In this document: positions 6,000 to 8,692 of the stretch, in pieces
Layout: each line of letters starts with the position of its first letter
Numbering within the stretch: the stretch's first letter is position 1
Assembly (NCBI GenBank): GCA_023250495.1
Contig: JAHFAP010000133.1
Location: 1-8,692 of the forward strand
DNA length: 8,692 nt
Reading direction: 5' to 3'
Origin: Deltaproteobacteria bacterium
GTDB lineage: Bacteria; Desulfobacterota; Binatia; UBA9968
The notes under the pieces: generated by a model
Database searches by the model: none
What the model was told of the DNA's origin: nothing
What the model saw: only the letters and a program-made list of their open reading frames with translations
Translations under genes and position numbers: made by a program

Positions 6000-7025
6000 A
6001 TGGAAGCTAATATGCCTCAGCGATGGCGCGAGCTGTTCTTCGTCTCGATATTGTTGGCCGCCTTGTCTGCGATCTCCGAAGGGGCCGAACAGACAGGTTT
6101 TCCCAAGCCTGAAAAGAGCCACTTGGAGGTGGCCATCGCCGCATGGGGATCGACGAACCTTCCTCTGGTGTTGGCGCATGAGGCAGGCTACTTTGCCAAG
6201 TATGGCCTCAAGGTATCCATCAATCAGGTCAGCGCCAGCGCGTCGGTTCAAGGTGTGATTTCGGGCAGTATCGACATCTATCAGGGTGGGGCCGCGGCTA
6301 TCGCCGCAAATCTGGCAGGGGCAGACATTATCTACGTTGCCGCGGGTGTGGACCGGAGCTCGCTCATCTTGTTCGGGCAGAAAGGACTGACTACTTTTGA
6401 GAGCCTGCGCGGTAAATCGATTGCGACGACCTCTCCTGGCGCTTTTGGGGAGATCGCCGTCCGCATGACTGCGAGGAAACACGGCATGGAGGTCGGCAAA
6501 GACCTCAAGCTTCTCTATCATCGCAGCACTCCGGAGGCGCTGGCGACTTTTCTCGTGGGAAATGCTGACGGTCTCATCATTACACCGCCCCAGACCGAGT
6601 TGGCTAAGAAACAAGGCTACCCGGTGATTATTGACTATTACAAGGACGGATTGAAAATTATCGGCCCCGGCACAGCCGTGACCAGGGAATTCTCGCAAAA
6701 GTACCCGAATGCGCTTAAGGCGTATCTCATGGCTCAACTGGATGGGGTGAAAAGGGCCATTGAAGATGAAGAGTTCGCCAAGAAGATCGACTCCAAGTAT
6801 ACAAGAATTTCCGACCCGAAGATCCTGGATGAAAATTATCAGCAAGGCTTGAGGGTTTGGAACAAAGATATGACCGTGGATCCCGCCGCGATCCGGGTCG
6901 TGCTGGAGGATTCCTCCGACCCGAAGGCCAAGAGCGCCGACCCAAAAAGATTCTATGACAACTCGATCATCGAGGCCGTCAACCGAGATTACGCCTCTAA
7001 ATTATTTCCGGGAATAGTGAAGTAG
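6000..7025 (+). CDS. NitT/TauT-type ABC transporter substrate-binding protein (SsuA/THI5-like)
   Basis: A 341-residue secreted binding protein. Residues 8-11 are basic, 13-24 hydrophobic, and cleavage is likely near 26-29 (SEGA). The fold is shown by IAAWGSTNLPLVLAHEAGYF (46-65), KYGLKV, a variable pocket loop, GVISGSIDIYQGGAAAIAAN, FESLRGKSIATTSPGAF, GNADGLIITPPQ and YPNALKAYLMAQLDGVKRA. This group covers receptors for nitrate, taurine, alkanesulfonates, thiamine precursors and many aromatic or organic acids; the ligand cannot be told. The ATG at 6000 is preceded by gagga with a four-base spacer, 14 bp after the amidohydrolase. A second ATG at 6012 is less well placed. It ends the operon: the next gene is convergent, so no permease or ATPase follows. 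Such orphan receptors are common in uncultivated soil lineages and may share transporters encoded elsewhere. Confidence 0.85.
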   Translation: MEANMPQRWRELFFVSILLAALSAISEGAEQTGFPKPEKSHLEVAIAAWGSTNLPLVLAHEAGYFAKYGLKVSINQVSASASVQGVISGSIDIYQGGAAAIAANLAGADIIYVAAGVDRSSLILFGQKGLTTFESLRGKSIATTSPGAFGEIAVRMTARKHGMEVGKDLKLLYHRSTPEALATFLVGNADGLIITPPQTELAKKQGYPVIIDYYKDGLKIIGPGTAVTREFSQKYPNALKAYLMAQLDGVKRAIEDEEFAKKIDSKYTRISDPKILDENYQQGLRVWNKDMTVDPAAIRVVLEDSSDPKAKSADPKRFYDNSIIEAVNRDYASKLFPGIVK

Positions 7026-7030
7026 GGATG

Positions 7031-7074
7031 AAAAATAGGTCGGTCGTGGAGCCCCATCGCCTCCTAATCGACCG
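7031..7074 (-). terminator. Possible intrinsic terminator of the hydrolase-cyclase gene
   Basis: Read on the minus strand, cggtcg and cgaccg (7069-7074 and 7041-7046) can pair around an inner ggag/ctcc stem, followed by acctattttt. The left arm overlaps the end of the coding sequence, whose stop codon is at 7064-7066. The stem is short and loosely looped, so this is a weak call. The two convergent transcripts meet here. Confidence 0.3.
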
Positions 7075-8389
7075 CGAAAAGGTGCCATTCCCCCGGCACT
7101 CCCTTGAGAGTGTGAAGGCCTCGGTCATCGAACGAGATGCCGGAGCCGACGACCAAGTCTTTCACGGTGCTTGAGACCAGGACTTCACCGGGCTTCGCCA
7201 TGGCGGCGACACGGCTGCCGATATGCACGGCGATGCCACCGACCTTGTCCCCCACCGCCTCGCACTCACCGCTATGGAGTCCGGCCCTGATCTCGATTCC
7301 GAGCGAACGCACCTCCCGGCAGATGCTTACGGCGCAGCGGATCGCCCGAGCCGGCCCGTCAAACGTCGCCAGGAAGCCATCGCCCGCGGTGTCCACCTCC
7401 CGGCCACGGAACCGGACCAGTTCCCGCCGCACGATGGCATGGTGCTGCTCAAGCAGCTCGCGCCAACCCCGATCCCCCAACTCGGCCGCCCGTTGCGTGG
7501 ACCCGACGATGTCGGTGAAGAGAACCGTCGCTAAAATGCGGTCGGGTTCGGGCCCGCGGCGGATTCCCGTGAGAAATTCTTCGATCTCGTCGAGAAGTGT
7601 GTCCGCGTCCCCCGCATAGGGAGTATGATCCACTCCAGGCAACTCGATCAGCTTGGCGCCGGGGATACACTGGGCCATGTAACGCGACTGCTGAACGGGC
7701 GTGAGCCGGTCACCAGTGCGGTGGAGGATCAGCGTCGGCACACGGATCGCCGAGAGGACGTGCCGGACGTCGATCTCCATGTTCATCCGCATCACGGCGA
7801 TCGCCGCGCCGGGACTCGCCGCAAGCCGCAGGTAGGTCGCCCGCCACTGTTTGTATGCTTCGTCGCCCAACAGGCTCGGGGTCCAGATCTCCATCGCGAC
7901 GGGCCCACCCCAGTCCCGCTCGAAGGTCTCAAGAATGCCCCGCATCCTCTCCTGGGTGATGCCGAACGGATGGTCAGGAGCCCACGCCCTCCTCGCATAC
8001 GAGCCATAGAGGACAAGTGCGGAAGTTCGCTCCGGGTGCGTGGCGCCGAAGAGGAGGGACATGGGACCGCCTTCCGAGATCCCGACGAGGGCAGCGCGTT
8101 CCGAGCCGACCGCGTCCATCACGGTCCTGACGTCGTCCATCCGCTGCTCGAGCGTCGGAATCGCGACCCGATCAGAGAGTCCGGTCCCGCGCTTGTCGAA
8201 GCGGATCAGCCTGGAGAAGGATGCCAGACGCCGAAAGAACCTCGCCGCACGCGGCTGCTCCCATTCGTATTCCAGGTGGGAGACAAACCCGGGCACCCAG
8301 ACGAGGTCGATGGGGCCCTCTCCGAGCATCTGGTAGGCTATGTGGACGTCGCTGCTCTTGATGTATTTTGTCTTAGGCAGGTCAGTCAT
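7064..8389 (-). CDS. Alpha/beta-hydrolase fused to class III adenylate/guanylate cyclase domain (Rv1900c-like)
   Basis: 441 residues in two domains, the layout of Mycobacterium tuberculosis Rv1900c. The N-terminal alpha/beta-hydrolase (about 1-275) has nucleophile S105 in G-I-S-E-G, acid D227 (TGDRLTP) and H255 (GVDHTPY), a complete triad. The C-terminal class III cyclase (about 284-440) has metal aspartates D293 (FTDIVGST) and D337 (DTAGDGF). The usual purine-selecting Lys position is D333 and the transition-state Asn position is H389 (IAVHIGSR), followed by R393. Such departures are typical of this subfamily, so cAMP synthesis is likely but nucleotide preference is open. No signal peptide or membrane segment. 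The ATG at 8389 has aaggag ten bases upstream. It lies 35 bp after queC on the same strand. Two sampled 60-base lines were about 67% GC, against 45-60% in two lines of the neighbouring operon, which may reflect transfer. Confidence 0.9.
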   Translation of the reverse strand: MTDLPKTKYIKSSDVHIAYQMLGEGPIDLVWVPGFVSHLEYEWEQPRAARFFRRLASFSRLIRFDKRGTGLSDRVAIPTLEQRMDDVRTVMDAVGSERAALVGISEGGPMSLLFGATHPERTSALVLYGSYARRAWAPDHPFGITQERMRGILETFERDWGGPVAMEIWTPSLLGDEAYKQWRATYLRLAASPGAAIAVMRMNMEIDVRHVLSAIRVPTLILHRTGDRLTPVQQSRYMAQCIPGAKLIELPGVDHTPYAGDADTLLDEIEEFLTGIRRGPEPDRILATVLFTDIVGSTQRAAELGDRGWRELLEQHHAIVRRELVRFRGREVDTAGDGFLATFDGPARAIRCAVSICREVRSLGIEIRAGLHSGECEAVGDKVGGIAVHIGSRVAAMAKPGEVLVSSTVKDLVVGSGISFDDRGLHTLKGVPGEWHLFAVD

Positions 8390-8424
8390 GGCCGCTCTTC
8401 TCCTTAGCAGTAGCTTAAAGACTT

Positions 8425-8692
8425 CTAATCCGCATACCGGATCGGGTCTTTAACCCCTGCCTCTCTAAATCCCTTCAACCTCAGTTGACAGCTATCGCAG
8501 AGGCCGCAGGCTAATCCCTCTGCTGACGGATCGTAGCAGCTCCAGGTGAGCGAATAATCCAGTCCCAACTCCAGACCTTTTTTGATAATCTCCGCCTTCG
8601 TCAGTCGGATGAGCGGCGTGTGGATTTTTATTTGGGATTTTCCTTCCACTCCAGCCTTTGTTGCGAGATTGGCCGTCTTTTCAAAAGCCCGG
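8425..8692 (-). CDS. queC: 7-cyano-7-deazaguanine synthase QueC, C-terminal part
   Basis: The frame runs open to the right edge, so the start lies outside the window; about 88 C-terminal residues are visible. QueC converts 7-carboxy-7-deazaguanine to preQ0 with ATP and ammonia, a step in queuosine biosynthesis. Identifying features are FEKTANLATKAGVEGK, then IHTPLIRLTKAEIIKKGLEL. The zinc site is a lone Cys in WSCYDPS followed by C-x2-C-x2-C in ACGLCDSCQLRLKGF, and the end KDPIRYAD is typical. A GTG at 8649 is an internal codon, not the start. The stop at 8425-8427 is 35 bp before the hydrolase-cyclase gene, so the two may be cotranscribed. Confidence 0.92.
   Translation of the reverse strand, partial: RAFEKTANLATKAGVEGKSQIKIHTPLIRLTKAEIIKKGLELGLDYSLTWSCYDPSAEGLACGLCDSCQLRLKGFREAGVKDPIRYAD

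Noticed and set aside
5970..6845. 291-aa open frame on the - strand opposite the solute-binding protein
   Set aside because: It is antisense to a recognisable secreted binding protein. The composition, rich in Arg, His and Cys, looks like a frame shadow.
7625..8407. 260-aa open frame on the + strand opposite the hydrolase-cyclase
   Set aside because: This is an antisense shadow in high-GC DNA, where long open frames arise by chance. It has no recognisable motif.

Overview
The window is bacterial chromosome of moderate to fairly high GC. The only ribosomal or mobile-element-like content is short interspersed repeats; there is no rRNA, tRNA, CRISPR array or transposase. A periplasmic diheme cytochrome and a secreted solute-binding protein point to a Gram-negative-type envelope. 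An orphan solute-binding protein, a class-2 amidohydrolase, a 4,5-dihydroxyphthalate-decarboxylase-like protein and a ketopantoate-reductase-like protein lie close together. That mixture is familiar from uncultivated soil and subsurface lineages (Binatota, Rokubacteria or deltaproteobacterial type). The lineage guess is inference only.

Layout. (1) 2-931 (+): 3' part of a riboflavin-type ribBX gene, followed by a small FmdB-type zinc-ribbon gene (1027-1236, +). (2) 1297-3290 (-): three same-strand genes. In transcription order they are an 86-aa unknown, a 330-aa Pht5-like protein, and, after a 170-bp gap holding an inverted pair of interspersed repeats, a 174-aa unknown. (3) 3291-3406: divergent intergenic region with a perfect 34-bp palindrome and a good sigma70-like promoter pointing right. 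(4) 3407-7025 (+): a tight four-gene operon with gaps of 12, 20 and 14 bp. It encodes a ketopantoate-reductase-like dehydrogenase, a diheme cytochrome c, an amidohydrolase and a NitT/TauT-type solute-binding protein. (5) 7064-8692 (-): an alpha/beta-hydrolase fused to a class III nucleotide cyclase, just downstream of the C-terminal part of queC.

The + operon looks like a small catabolic unit. The solute-binding protein would capture a substrate in the periplasm. The NAD(P)H-dependent reductase and the metal-dependent hydrolase/decarboxylase would act in the cytoplasm, and the cytochrome would carry electrons in the periplasm. No permease or ATPase for the binding protein lies in the window, and the substrate cannot be read from the sequence. 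The divergent Pht5-like gene also suggests decarboxylation of an aromatic or polycarboxylic acid.

Several proteins depart from family consensus at key positions. RibB-type metal ligand His is Gln, and the attached GTP-cyclohydrolase-II-like domain has lost all three zinc cysteines. The first heme site of the cytochrome reads C-A-C-H instead of C-x-x-C-H. The amidohydrolase lacks roughly 100 internal residues. The cyclase has non-canonical substrate residues. I see no obvious wholly new defence or mobile system. The operon and these departures are the parts most worth checking.
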